A stretch of DNA of 64,000 nucleotides, taken from Hoylesella loescheii. Its GTDB lineage: Bacteria; Bacteroidota; Bacteroidia; Bacteroidales; Bacteroidaceae. The notes beneath the pieces were generated by a model. The model was given only the letters and a program-made list of their open reading frames with translations. It searched no databases and was not told the origin of the DNA. The translations under genes were made by a program, and so were the position numbers. Location of the stretch: contig JADYUK010000008.1 in assembly GCA_021531755.1 (NCBI GenBank), positions 62,001 through 126,000 of the forward strand. Reading direction: 5' to 3'. This document shows, in pieces, positions 52,050-59,532 of this stretch (positions within the stretch are counted from its first letter, which is position 1; every line of letters begins with the position of its first letter).

Positions 52050-53600
52050 ATGAGAGAAAACGTTATTGTTTATTGTAGAGTTTCGAGTGACGAGCAGACA
52101 TTAGGCTCGTCTCTCCAAGTCCAAGAAGAGCGAATTTGCAGATATTGCGAGGCTAATGGCTATAATATAATCAAGGTGTATAAGGAAGATGAGAGTGCAA
52201 AGACCTTTGAGAAGCGTCCCGAAATGATGCGCATCGTTGACTATATCAATAAGAATAAGGGGAAAGTACAGAAGTTACTTTTTCTTCGATGGGATAGGTT
52301 TTCGAGAGACCTTACAAGTGCTACTCAATACATTCAATGGTTTCGTCAGCGCAACGTAGAACCTAATGCTGTAGAGTGCATTATCGACTATGATAATGAA
52401 ACGTGGTCGCTTATGATTGGACTGCACATAGGACTTGCTCAGTCTGACAACATCAAGCGTTCCAAGGCTACACGTGACGGTATCCACGGAACGCTCAAAC
52501 AAGGCAAATGCTCCAACAAAGCACCAAGGGGGTACAAGAACGTTCGCACCTCAAAGCACGATACTCACGTCGAGATTGATGAGGCTAAAGCCGCACCCAT
52601 TCGTAAGGCATTTCAAGAAATTGCAAAGGGTGTAGTGTGTCCTTGCGAGGTAAGAAGACGGTATTGTCCTAACATACCTGTCTCTTCATTTCTCAGAATG
52701 CTTAGAAATGTGTTCTATTGCGGTAAGATACTTGTTCCTCAGTATAAAGACGAACCTAAACAGATTGTAGAAGGAGTACACGAACCTATAATTGACGAGG
52801 CTACCTTTAACCAAGTACAAGACATTCTTGATGGCAAAGTCAAGTACACACGAAAGATAGACAAGACACTCAATCCCGACCTATATCTTAGAAAGTTTCT
52901 TGTTTGTCCCGTATGTGGTCATGCTCTTACAGGTAGTAAAAGCAAGGGTAGATATGCATATTACTCTTATTATCATTGCAATAAAGACGGTAAGCACGTT
53001 AGGGTAAATGCGGACAAAGTCAATAAGGGCTTTGCAGAATACGTGTCAGGTTTGATACCTAACGAGACGGTTCTGAATCTATATAACGAGATTCTTGAAG
53101 AGTTAAGGGAGAAGTCAAACAAGAGTCAGAAGGACGAATTGCGTAGGTTGCAAGATGAGGCTACACAACTCGAAAAGCGTCTGTGCGATATAGAGGATAA
53201 GTTTATTGATGGCGATATAGACAAGGACACTTTCAACAGAATGAAAACCCGTACAGAGAAAGAAATTGCTACAATTCAGAGGAAGATAGACACAGTTCAA
53301 AGTAGTAAGAAGAACCTTGCACCTCAGTTAAATTACTCATTCTCACTGCTTAGCAACATTGACAGAGTGTTACTTGAAGCACCTGTAGAGACCAAAGTCA
53401 AGATGCTCGGTTCGATGTTTCCCGAAAAAATAGAATTTGACGGAACAGAATATCGAACCACATCGTACAACAAAGTTCTCGACCTTATATATCAAGATAC
53501 CAATACCTTACAAGGAAAAAGAAATAAAAAAAGCGAAGAAGTTTCGGCTTCTTCGCATTCAGTACTCCGACCGGGAATCGAACCCGGATCTACTCTTTAG
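52050..53600 (+). CDS. Large serine recombinase (integrase)
   Basis: 516 residues. The resolvase N-terminal domain (about 3-145) has the catalytic Ser at position 12 (VYCRVSSDEQ) and the Arg-rich LLFLRWDRFSRDLTSA. The Recombinase domain (about 165-265) includes RGYKNVRTSK and MLRNVFYCGKILVPQY. A zinc ribbon with CPVCGHAL and a later YHCNKDGKH follows at about 288-320. A coiled coil covers about 350-430, and a last short domain ends near 490. The final residues (GKRNKKSEEVSASSHSVLRP onward) are read from a terminator hairpin and the antisense strand of tRNA-Arg. The original C-terminus was therefore probably shorter, and insertion next to the tRNA extended the frame. It likely integrates and excises the element. 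Confidence 0.93.
   Translation: MRENVIVYCRVSSDEQTLGSSLQVQEERICRYCEANGYNIIKVYKEDESAKTFEKRPEMMRIVDYINKNKGKVQKLLFLRWDRFSRDLTSATQYIQWFRQRNVEPNAVECIIDYDNETWSLMIGLHIGLAQSDNIKRSKATRDGIHGTLKQGKCSNKAPRGYKNVRTSKHDTHVEIDEAKAAPIRKAFQEIAKGVVCPCEVRRRYCPNIPVSSFLRMLRNVFYCGKILVPQYKDEPKQIVEGVHEPIIDEATFNQVQDILDGKVKYTRKIDKTLNPDLYLRKFLVCPVCGHALTGSKSKGRYAYYSYYHCNKDGKHVRVNADKVNKGFAEYVSGLIPNETVLNLYNEILEELREKSNKSQKDELRRLQDEATQLEKRLCDIEDKFIDGDIDKDTFNRMKTRTEKEIATIQRKIDTVQSSKKNLAPQLNYSFSLLSNIDRVLLEAPVETKVKMLGSMFPEKIEFDGTEYRTTSYNKVLDLIYQDTNTLQGKRNKKSEEVSASSHSVLRPGIEPGSTL
53523..53556 (-). terminator. Terminator of tRNA-Arg
   Basis: A perfect 9-bp stem (GCGAAGAAG at 53533-53541 with CTTCTTCGC at 53548-53556) has a 6-nt loop and is followed on the minus strand by TTTTTTTATT. 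It lies 6 bases after the tRNA 3' end and within the 3' end of the recombinase frame. Confidence 0.85.
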
Positions 53601-53634
53601 GAGAGAGTTGTTCTATCCATTGAACTATCAGAGC
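53563..53634 (-). tRNA. tRNA-Arg(CCT)
   Basis: Read on the minus strand: acceptor GCTCTGA pairs with TCGGAGT (two G-U pairs) and the discriminator is A. The D-stem is GTTC/GAAC. The anticodon stem ACTCT/AGAGT encloses loop CTCCTAA, so the anticodon is CCT, reading AGG. The T-arm is CCGGG-TTCGATT-CCCGG. CCA is not encoded. It is 72 nt. Confidence 0.93.
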
Positions 53635-53755
53635 CCGTATGTATCTCTCCGCTCATGGTGCGGAGGATGATGTCTTGTTGTGTCTGCTGTCATGCCTTCG
53701 CGGCATCTTGGGCGGGATGTCTCGGGGGGTGTGGGGCTGACTGGCTGTGAGGGGT

Positions 53756-55819
53756 CTAACCTACTTGTGAGCCTGGCTTCACGTCGGCCGATGTCGTTGT
53801 GACAGAGAGTGTGCCGTCGTAGTTGACAGCAGAGAGTATCATTCCCTGGCTCTCCTCGCCCATCATCTTGCGTGGGGCGAAGTTTGCTACGAAGAGTATC
53901 TGCTTGCCTACGAGCACCTGCGGGTCGTCATAATACTGTGCTATACCGGAGAGGATGGTGCGTCCCTCGGGTGTTCCGTCGTCGATATGGAACTTGAGAA
54001 GCTTCTTTGACTTCTTCACCTTCTCGCAGGCTGTGACGAGTCCGACACGTATATCAAGCTTCTCAAAGTCCTCGAACGGTATATTCTCCTTGACAGGCTC
54101 TGGCTTGTATTCTGCCGCCTCGTTCTCTCTCTTTGTCTCCTCAAGCTTGTTGAGCTGTGCCTCGATGACGCTGTCCTCGATTTTCTCGAACAGGAGGGCG
54201 GGCTCTCCGAGCTGGTGTCCGGCTTTGAGGATATCCATTGTGCCGAGCTGCTCCCATCTGAAGGTGTCGAGACTGAGCATCTCCCTTAGTCTCGCTGACG
54301 AGAACGGGAGGAACGGCTCGAATGCTATTGAGAGGTTGGCTGTCAGCTGCAGGCAGACGTGGAGTATTGTCTTGACGCGCTCTGGGTCGGTCTTCCATAC
54401 CTTCCATGGCTCTGTCTCGGTGATGTAGCGGTTGCCTATGCGGGCGAGGTTCATGGCCTCGCGCTGCGCCTCACGGAACTTGTACTGGTCGAGAAGGCTC
54501 TCCACCTTGTCCTTGATGTCCTTGAACTCTGCTATGGCATCATTGTCGACACTGAGCATCTCTCCGGCTGCTGGGACGACTGACTGGAAGTATTTCTTCG
54601 TCAGCTGGAGTGCGCGGTTGACGAAGTTGCCATATATGGCGACGAGCTCAGAGTTGTTGCGCTCCTGATAGTCGCGCCATGTGAAGTTGTTGTCCTTTGT
54701 CTCTGGCGCGTTGGCTGTGAGGACATAGCGGAGCACGTCCTGCTTGCCGGGCATATCGACGAGATACTCGTGGAGCCATACTGCCCAGTTGCGTGATGTT
54801 GATATCTTGTCGTTCTCAAGGTTGAGGAACTCGTTTGCCGGCACGTTGTCTGGCATGATGTAGCCGCCGTGTGCCTTCATCATGACTGGGAAGATGATGC
54901 AGTGGAAGACGATGTTGTCCTTACCGATGAAGTGGACGAGCTTTGTCTCAGGGTCTTTCCACCATTTCTCCCAGCTGCCGAAGCGCTCGGGCTGTGCGTC
55001 GCAGAGCTCCTTGGTGTTGGAGATATAGCCGATTGGGGCGTCGAACCATACGTAGAGGACTTTTCCCTCTGCTCCCTCGACAGGGACGGGGATGCCCCAC
55101 TCAAGGTCGCGTGTCATGGCACGTGGCTGGAGGTCCATGTCGAGCCATGACTTGCACTGTCCGTAGACATTTGAGCGCCACTCCTTGTGGTCCTCAAGAA
55201 TCCACTGCTTCAGCCACTCCTGATACTCTCCGAGAGGGAGATACCAGTTCTTTGTAGGCCGTTTCACGAGGCCGTGGCCGGGGTTGTTCTTGTTGGTGGG
55301 GTTGATGAGCTCGTCGGGCGAGAGTGTCGCTCCGCATTTCTCACACTGGTCGCCGTATGCCCCCTCTGCTCCGCATCGTGGACATGTGCCGACGATATTG
55401 CGGTCAGTGAGGAACTCTCCTGTCACCTCGTCACAGTACTGCTCTTCTGTTATCTCCTCCAGCTTGCCGTCGTCATAGAGCTTGCGGAAGAAGTCAGAGG
55501 CGAACTTATGGTGTATATCGGATGTCGTGCGGCTGTATATGTCGAACGATATGCCGAAGTCCTCGAACGATTTCTTTATCAGGTTGTGGTATCTGTCCAC
55601 CACCTCCTGTGTCGTGATTCCCTCTTTCTTGGCACGTATAGTGACAGGCACTCCATGCTCGTCAGAGCCTCCTATGAAGACAACCTCCTCTCCTTTCAGA
55701 CGCAGATATCTGACGTAAATGTCGGCCGGGATGTATACTCCGGCAAGGTGTCCTATATGCACTCCTCCATTAGCGTATGGGAGTGCGGCGGTTACGGTAG
55801 TGCGTTTATATTGTGCCAT
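53756..55819 (-). CDS. metG: Methionyl-tRNA synthetase
   Basis: Charges tRNA-Met with methionine in the cytoplasm. It is 687 residues, the long bacterial form. The class I HIGH signature is [14 protein letters not shown] (about 15-28). The zinc site has [18 protein letters not shown] (about 145-162). The KMSKS loop appears as [10 protein letters not shown] (about 339-348). An alpha-helical anticodon domain (about 400-540) and a C-terminal EMAP/Trbp111-type tRNA-binding domain ([17 protein letters not shown], about 585-687) follow. All catalytic motifs are intact. A -7 box (TAATTTTG, 55859-55866) lies 40 bp upstream. Confidence 0.98.
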   Translation of the reverse strand: MAQYKRTTVTAALPYANGGVHIGHLAGVYIPADIYVRYLRLKGEEVVFIGGSDEHGVPVTIRAKKEGITTQEVVDRYHNLIKKSFEDFGISFDIYSRTTSDIHHKFASDFFRKLYDDGKLEEITEEQYCDEVTGEFLTDRNIVGTCPRCGAEGAYGDQCEKCGATLSPDELINPTNKNNPGHGLVKRPTKNWYLPLGEYQEWLKQWILEDHKEWRSNVYGQCKSWLDMDLQPRAMTRDLEWGIPVPVEGAEGKVLYVWFDAPIGYISNTKELCDAQPERFGSWEKWWKDPETKLVHFIGKDNIVFHCIIFPVMMKAHGGYIMPDNVPANEFLNLENDKISTSRNWAVWLHEYLVDMPGKQDVLRYVLTANAPETKDNNFTWRDYQERNNSELVAIYGNFVNRALQLTKKYFQSVVPAAGEMLSVDNDAIAEFKDIKDKVESLLDQYKFREAQREAMNLARIGNRYITETEPWKVWKTDPERVKTILHVCLQLTANLSIAFEPFLPFSSARLREMLSLDTFRWEQLGTMDILKAGHQLGEPALLFEKIEDSVIEAQLNKLEETKRENEAAEYKPEPVKENIPFEDFEKLDIRVGLVTACEKVKKSKKLLKFHIDDGTPEGRTILSGIAQYYDDPQVLVGKQILFVANFAPRKMMGEESQGMILSAVNYDGTLSVTTTSADVKPGSQVG

Positions 55820-55858
55820 TATATATACTGTGAGACTATTTCTATTCTTTCAAGGGTG

Positions 55859-55866
55859 CAAAATTA
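55859..55866 (-). promoter_or_regulatory. Probable -7 box of metG
   Basis: TAATTTTG on the minus strand matches TAnnTTTG. The -33 region is TTTC, one base off, at the right distance. Confidence 0.5.
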
Positions 55867-56035
55867 GTGATTTTTTTCCATATACTGAAATAATTCGGTA
55901 TCTTTTTTGATTTTCTCAGTCTCTTGATGCCTGTATTTCAGTCCGTAAGGCTTTGTATCCCCTGATTCTGCCTGTTATTAGCGACACTTTAGCCTGACAC
56001 TCCGCCAGATGTCTGCTGACAGATGCCTGGCTGAC

Positions 56036-56098
56036 AGCAGACATGCTGGGGGCAGACACGCTGATGGCAGACACGCTGGGGGAATACACGCTGGGGTG
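56036..56098. repeat. 15-bp tandem repeat, four copies
   Basis: AGACATGCTGGGGGC, AGACACGCTGATGGC, AGACACGCTGGGGGA and ATACACGCTGGGG start at 56039, 56054, 56069 and 56084. The period is five codons. The 336-bp gap between metG and the metalloprotease holds this repeat, the metG promoter and a doubtful 76-codon frame (55916-56146, minus). Confidence 0.8.
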
Positions 56099-56155
56099 TG
56101 GTTGCCGGCGGTGGCTGTGCGGGAAGAGTCTCCTCTTCACACCCAACGTTCACCT

Positions 56156-56974
56156 CTACTTGGCTTTCTTCTTATAGTAAGTCATGGCCTCGGCCATCCA
56201 TCCCTGTATGTTCTTTATGCGGCTGCCGTCGCTCGGGTGGTCGCTGAGTATTGTGTATGAGCTGTTTGATGTCTGTGCCATACGCTGCCAGAAAGTCACG
56301 GCGGTGTTAGGGTCATAGCCTGCCATGGCTGCGAAGATGAGGCCGAGGTGGTCTGCCTCGTTCTCCTGCTTGCGTGAGTAGGCGGCGCCTCCGAGCTGTG
56401 AGCCGATGCCGAAGACTGTGGAGCTTATCTGCTGCAGACTGGCGCTTGCACCGCTGCCTTGCAGGATAGAGCCTAACAGCTGTGTGCCATACTGCTTGCG
56501 TATCTCGTTGCTCATGCGCTCTGCCGAGTGTTTCGCCACGGCGTGTGCCACCTCATGGCCTACAACGATGGCGAGCGATGCCTCATCCCTCGTGACAGGC
56601 AGCAGGCCCTCATAGACCACAATCTTGCCCCCGGGCATGCAGAAGGCGTTGACGCTCTTGTCCTGCACAAGGTTGAACTCCCATTTGTACTGCGACACCT
56701 CTGAGGCGAGCCCCTGCTGTTTCAGGTAAGCCACGACGGCGTTAGCGATATTCTGCCCAACGCGCTTCACCATGGCGGTGTTGGCGGCATTGGTCGATGG
56801 CTTGGCCTTCTTCATATACTCCTGGTACTGCTGGTTGCTGAGGCTCAGTATCTGCTCGTCACTGACGAGGATATTCTGCTTGCGGCCAGTGATGGGTACA
56901 GTTGATGATGTGCCACAGCTGCTCACGAGAAGCACGACAAGCATCAAATGGAATAGGATTGATTTCTTTGTCAT
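56156..56974 (-). CDS. M48 family metalloprotease lipoprotein
   Basis: 272 residues with lipobox LLVSSCGTSS (Cys about 20), so periplasm-facing and membrane-anchored. The zinc motif HEVAH is in AIVVGHEVAHAVAKHSAERM (about 136-155), and the third ligand Glu is in YSRKQENEADHLGLIFAAMAGYDP (about 199-222). The length and order match the LoiP/YcaL/YggG-type M48C peptidases, which degrade or remodel outer-membrane and periplasmic proteins. It is a lone gene upstream of metG on the same strand. Confidence 0.93.
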   Translation of the reverse strand: MTKKSILFHLMLVVLLVSSCGTSSTVPITGRKQNILVSDEQILSLSNQQYQEYMKKAKPSTNAANTAMVKRVGQNIANAVVAYLKQQGLASEVSQYKWEFNLVQDKSVNAFCMPGGKIVVYEGLLPVTRDEASLAIVVGHEVAHAVAKHSAERMSNEIRKQYGTQLLGSILQGSGASASLQQISSTVFGIGSQLGGAAYSRKQENEADHLGLIFAAMAGYDPNTAVTFWQRMAQTSNSSYTILSDHPSDGSRIKNIQGWMAEAMTYYKKKAK

Positions 56975-57463
56975 AAGAATTAGTCAATTATTATTATTAA
57001 TTGGTCAATTATTATATTATTAATAGGTATGCGGATGTTTGTTTTACGATGTTAGTGATGTGAGAAGAATTGATTATCCACTCACGCATTCTGTAATGTT
57101 ACGGACAGCATATAGCGGCACATTTGTCATCCAGTCCTGGTCACGATAGTCAGACATGGACAGGCGGAGAGCATGGAGCGAGGGATACTTTTACGTCCTT
57201 AAAAATGTAACAGCCAACACTTTTACGTCCTTAAAAATGTAATAATTCACACTTTTACGTCCTTAAAAATGTAACAGACAACACTTTTACGTCATTGAAA
57301 ATGTAAGAGAGAGGGAGAGAGAGACACTGAGAGACAGAGACTTAACTTAATAAGCATTAGGGGGGGGAGGAGGACATCGTTATGCACCATGCCTACGTGA
57401 ACACTCGGCCTTGTCGGTCTCCACGCTCCGATGCAGGACAGATGCCGGCAGAGAATATTCATG
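56975..57463. other. Gap with 32-bp tandem repeat
   Basis: I see no gene here. The part next to the metalloprotease start is AT-rich with short AATTATTATTA repeats. The middle holds the 32-bp repeat at 57187-57310, followed by a purine-rich GAGA run and a run of eight G. Confidence 0.65.
57187..57310. repeat. 32-bp tandem repeat, four copies
   Basis: ACTTTTACGTCCTTAAAAAT plus GTAA starts at 57187, 57219 and 57251, with a variant (GTCATTGAAAATGTAA) at 57283. The exact period is 32 bp: 24 conserved bases plus 8 variable bases (CAGCCAAC, TAATTCAC, CAGACAAC). Spacers of 8 bp are far too short for CRISPR. TTAC and GTAA make each unit weakly palindromic, as expected of protein-binding sites. Confidence 0.9.
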
Positions 57464-57931
57464 TCAATACTCTGTCTTGTCGGTCTTCTCGCTCCACATA
57501 TTGAAGGCGCGGAGGGCTTCCTCGCGCAGGAGAATCTCTGAGGGCTTCTTCCTCTCCTCAGGCTTGAGGGCTATCTCCTGGTATATGAAGTCGTCGTCGA
57601 ATCCTATCCTGGCGGCGTCCTTGCGGTCGTTGGCATAGTATATCTTGTCCAGGCGTGCCCAGTATATCGCGCCGAAGCACATGGGGCATGGCTCGCACGA
57701 TGTGTATATCTCGCATCCCGCGAGGTCGAAACGGCGGAGGGCCTTTGCGGCTTTCCTTATGCACGACACCTCGGCGTGGGCTGTCGGGTCACAGTCTATT
57801 GTCACCCTGTTGGCCGCCTCGGCTATTATCTCTCCGTCGCGTGCTATGACGGCCCCGAATGGTCCGCCTCCATTTCTCACGCTGTCCTCAGCGAGACGTA
57901 TGGCGTGTCTCATCAGTTCGTCCTTTGTCAT
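57464..57931 (-). CDS. guaD: Guanine deaminase-like nucleoside deaminase (CDA fold)
   Basis: 155 residues, the usual size of the zinc-dependent cytidine-deaminase-fold guanine deaminase. The zinc/catalytic motifs are THAE-type TAHAEVSCIRKAAKAL (about 51-66) and CEPCPMCFGAIYWARLDKIYYAN (about 79-101). The C-terminal segment FDDDFIYQEIALKPEERK is characteristic of GuaD rather than TadA. It converts guanine to xanthine, which would feed the xanthine salvage enzyme encoded at 2764-3342. It ends the run of minus-strand genes from 62471 downward and starts 56 bp after GH28. Confidence 0.85.
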   Translation of the reverse strand: MTKDELMRHAIRLAEDSVRNGGGPFGAVIARDGEIIAEAANRVTIDCDPTAHAEVSCIRKAAKALRRFDLAGCEIYTSCEPCPMCFGAIYWARLDKIYYANDRKDAARIGFDDDFIYQEIALKPEERKKPSEILLREEALRAFNMWSEKTDKTEY

Positions 57932-57987
57932 ATGTGGCTCTTTTGTTTATGCAGGTTCTTGTTGTGTCTCTGTCTTGTGTTGTGTGG

Positions 57988-59472
57988 TCATCTTATGGTG
58001 ATGTTCTGTGTGTCGTCTGTCCTTGTGACGGGGTCTGTCTTCTCGGCTGTTATCTTGACGTTGTCGAGAGTCAGGCGGTTGACACAGTTGAGGTATATGC
58101 CTTCCTTCCCGCTCATGTTTGAGTTCTTTATCACGATGTCCTGCACAGGCATCTCCGGGAGCCCGTTAATGAAGGCGCATCGCTTGGCGTTGAGGATGGT
58201 GACGTTCTGTATGCTTATCTTTCGGAACGATGGTGTTGTCTCGTCCACTTTGTACCGCTCGGCCTTGTTGTTGCCTGGGTTGGCTCCGGCGTAGTAGAGG
58301 TCGAATGTCATGGCGTCGCCAGGCATGTTGGCCATGTATACTCCGTCGATGAATATATTCTCGACGACTCCGCCGCGTCCTCTTGTCGACTTGAATCTCA
58401 GTCCGATGTCTGTCCCTATGAACTGGCAGTTCTTGACCCATATGTTCCTGACACCGCCCGACATCTCGCTTCCGACGACGAATCCCCCGTGTCCGTGGTA
58501 TACTCGGCAGTCCTTTATTATGACGTTCTCTGTCGGCATGTTCCTGTCGCGTCCTTCCTTGTCTCGTCCTGACTTCATGCATATGGCGTCGTCGCCAACA
58601 TCGAAGACTGCACGGCAGACTGTCACATTGCGGCAAGACTCGAGGTCGAGTCCGTCACCGTTCTGTGCGTACCATGGGTTCCTGACGTTTATGTCCTCTA
58701 TTGTTATGTCGCTCGACATGAGGGGGTGTAAGTTCCATCCCGGGGAGTTCTCGAATGTGGCGTCCTTGAGCATGACTCTCTTGCATCCGACGATGGAGAG
58801 CAGTGCCGGCCTGAGTGAGTCATGGACTTTCGCCCACGCCTCTTTGGTGTCGGTCTTTATGGCGTTCTCCATCAGTGTCTTGTCTGTGTTGGCGTCGTGT
58901 ATGTCCTGTGTTGGGAACCACACGTCGCCTTTCTTGTTCGTGACGCCGTCCTTCAGCAGCGCGCTCCATTGTCCTGCTGTCATCTTGCCTTTCTTCACTG
59001 GGCGCCATGCCTGTCCGTTGGCGTTTATTGTCCCGCGTCCTGTTATGGCTATGTCTGTCACGTTGTGTGCTGTGAGTGGCGACATGCAGCGCCTTGACCT
59101 CACTCCCTCGAAGTATGTGTCGATGAGTGGATACTGTGAGCGGTCGGCTGTGAAGACTATCAGGGCTCCGTCCTCAAGGTGCAGCTCTGTGTGGCTTTTC
59201 ATCTCTATGGGGCCTGTATGCCACAGTCCGGCGGGGACTATTAGCTTGCCGCCGCCATTCTCAGCGAGATGTGCCATGGCCTTGCGGAATGCCTCGGTGT
59301 TGAGGGTTGTGCCGTCGCTCTTCCCGCCGAAGTCGGTTATGCATACTGTGTATGACGGTATCTGTGGCTTCTCCACCTGTGCCATGCTGAACGGCACGCC
59401 GTCGTAGATATTGTCTGCGGCAGCCGTGGCGAAGGGCAGCAGGCTGAGCAGGGAGATGATTAGATTTCTCAT
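57988..59472 (-). CDS. GH28 polygalacturonase
   Basis: 494 residues; the start at 59472 gives signal peptide MRNLIISLLSLLPFATAAA (the frame is open to 59508). Family 28 hydrolases cleave alpha-1,4-galacturonosyl links in pectin. The motifs in order are YAQNGDGLDLESCRNV (Asn and catalytic Asp), VGDDAICMKSG (the Asp pair), YHGHGGFVVGSEMSGGVRNI (catalytic His with Gly-Ser-Glu) and GLRFKSTRGRGG (substrate-binding Arg and Lys). A right-handed beta-helix is expected from about 60 to 470. Probably periplasmic, acting on imported oligogalacturonides. A PL1 pectate lyase lies 3.3 kb away on the other strand. Confidence 0.95.
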   Translation of the reverse strand: MRNLIISLLSLLPFATAAADNIYDGVPFSMAQVEKPQIPSYTVCITDFGGKSDGTTLNTEAFRKAMAHLAENGGGKLIVPAGLWHTGPIEMKSHTELHLEDGALIVFTADRSQYPLIDTYFEGVRSRRCMSPLTAHNVTDIAITGRGTINANGQAWRPVKKGKMTAGQWSALLKDGVTNKKGDVWFPTQDIHDANTDKTLMENAIKTDTKEAWAKVHDSLRPALLSIVGCKRVMLKDATFENSPGWNLHPLMSSDITIEDINVRNPWYAQNGDGLDLESCRNVTVCRAVFDVGDDAICMKSGRDKEGRDRNMPTENVIIKDCRVYHGHGGFVVGSEMSGGVRNIWVKNCQFIGTDIGLRFKSTRGRGGVVENIFIDGVYMANMPGDAMTFDLYYAGANPGNNKAERYKVDETTPSFRKISIQNVTILNAKRCAFINGLPEMPVQDIVIKNSNMSGKEGIYLNCVNRLTLDNVKITAEKTDPVTRTDDTQNITIR

Positions 59473-59532
59473 AGTAGTGGTTTGTTTTGATGATGTGTGT
59501 ATTGTCATGTTGCGTTAATGCCGGTGGAGGGT

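Larger units (their letters stand above)
48433..53533. mobile_element. Putative small AT-rich integrated element beside tRNA-Arg
   Basis: The region between the beta-glucan locus and tRNA-Arg is AT-richer than both flanks. It encodes a NUMOD3-type miniprotein, a replication-initiator-like protein, two serine recombinases, a lipoprotein and a small ORF. The proposed ends are a short direct repeat, AAATAAAAAAG at 48433-48443 and AAATAAAAAAAG at 53522-53533; this is low-complexity sequence and therefore weak evidence. No relaxase, conjugation or phage structural genes are present, so it would be a non-autonomous or plasmid-like integrated element. Confidence 0.5.

Noticed and set aside
48433..53533. 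Inovirus-type prophage
   Set aside because: Although the initiator-like protein resembles filamentous phage gene II, there is no Zot-like ATPase and no short coat-protein gene.
57187..57310. CRISPR array
   Set aside because: Repeats of 24 bp with only 8-bp linkers and no cas genes; it is a tandem repeat.
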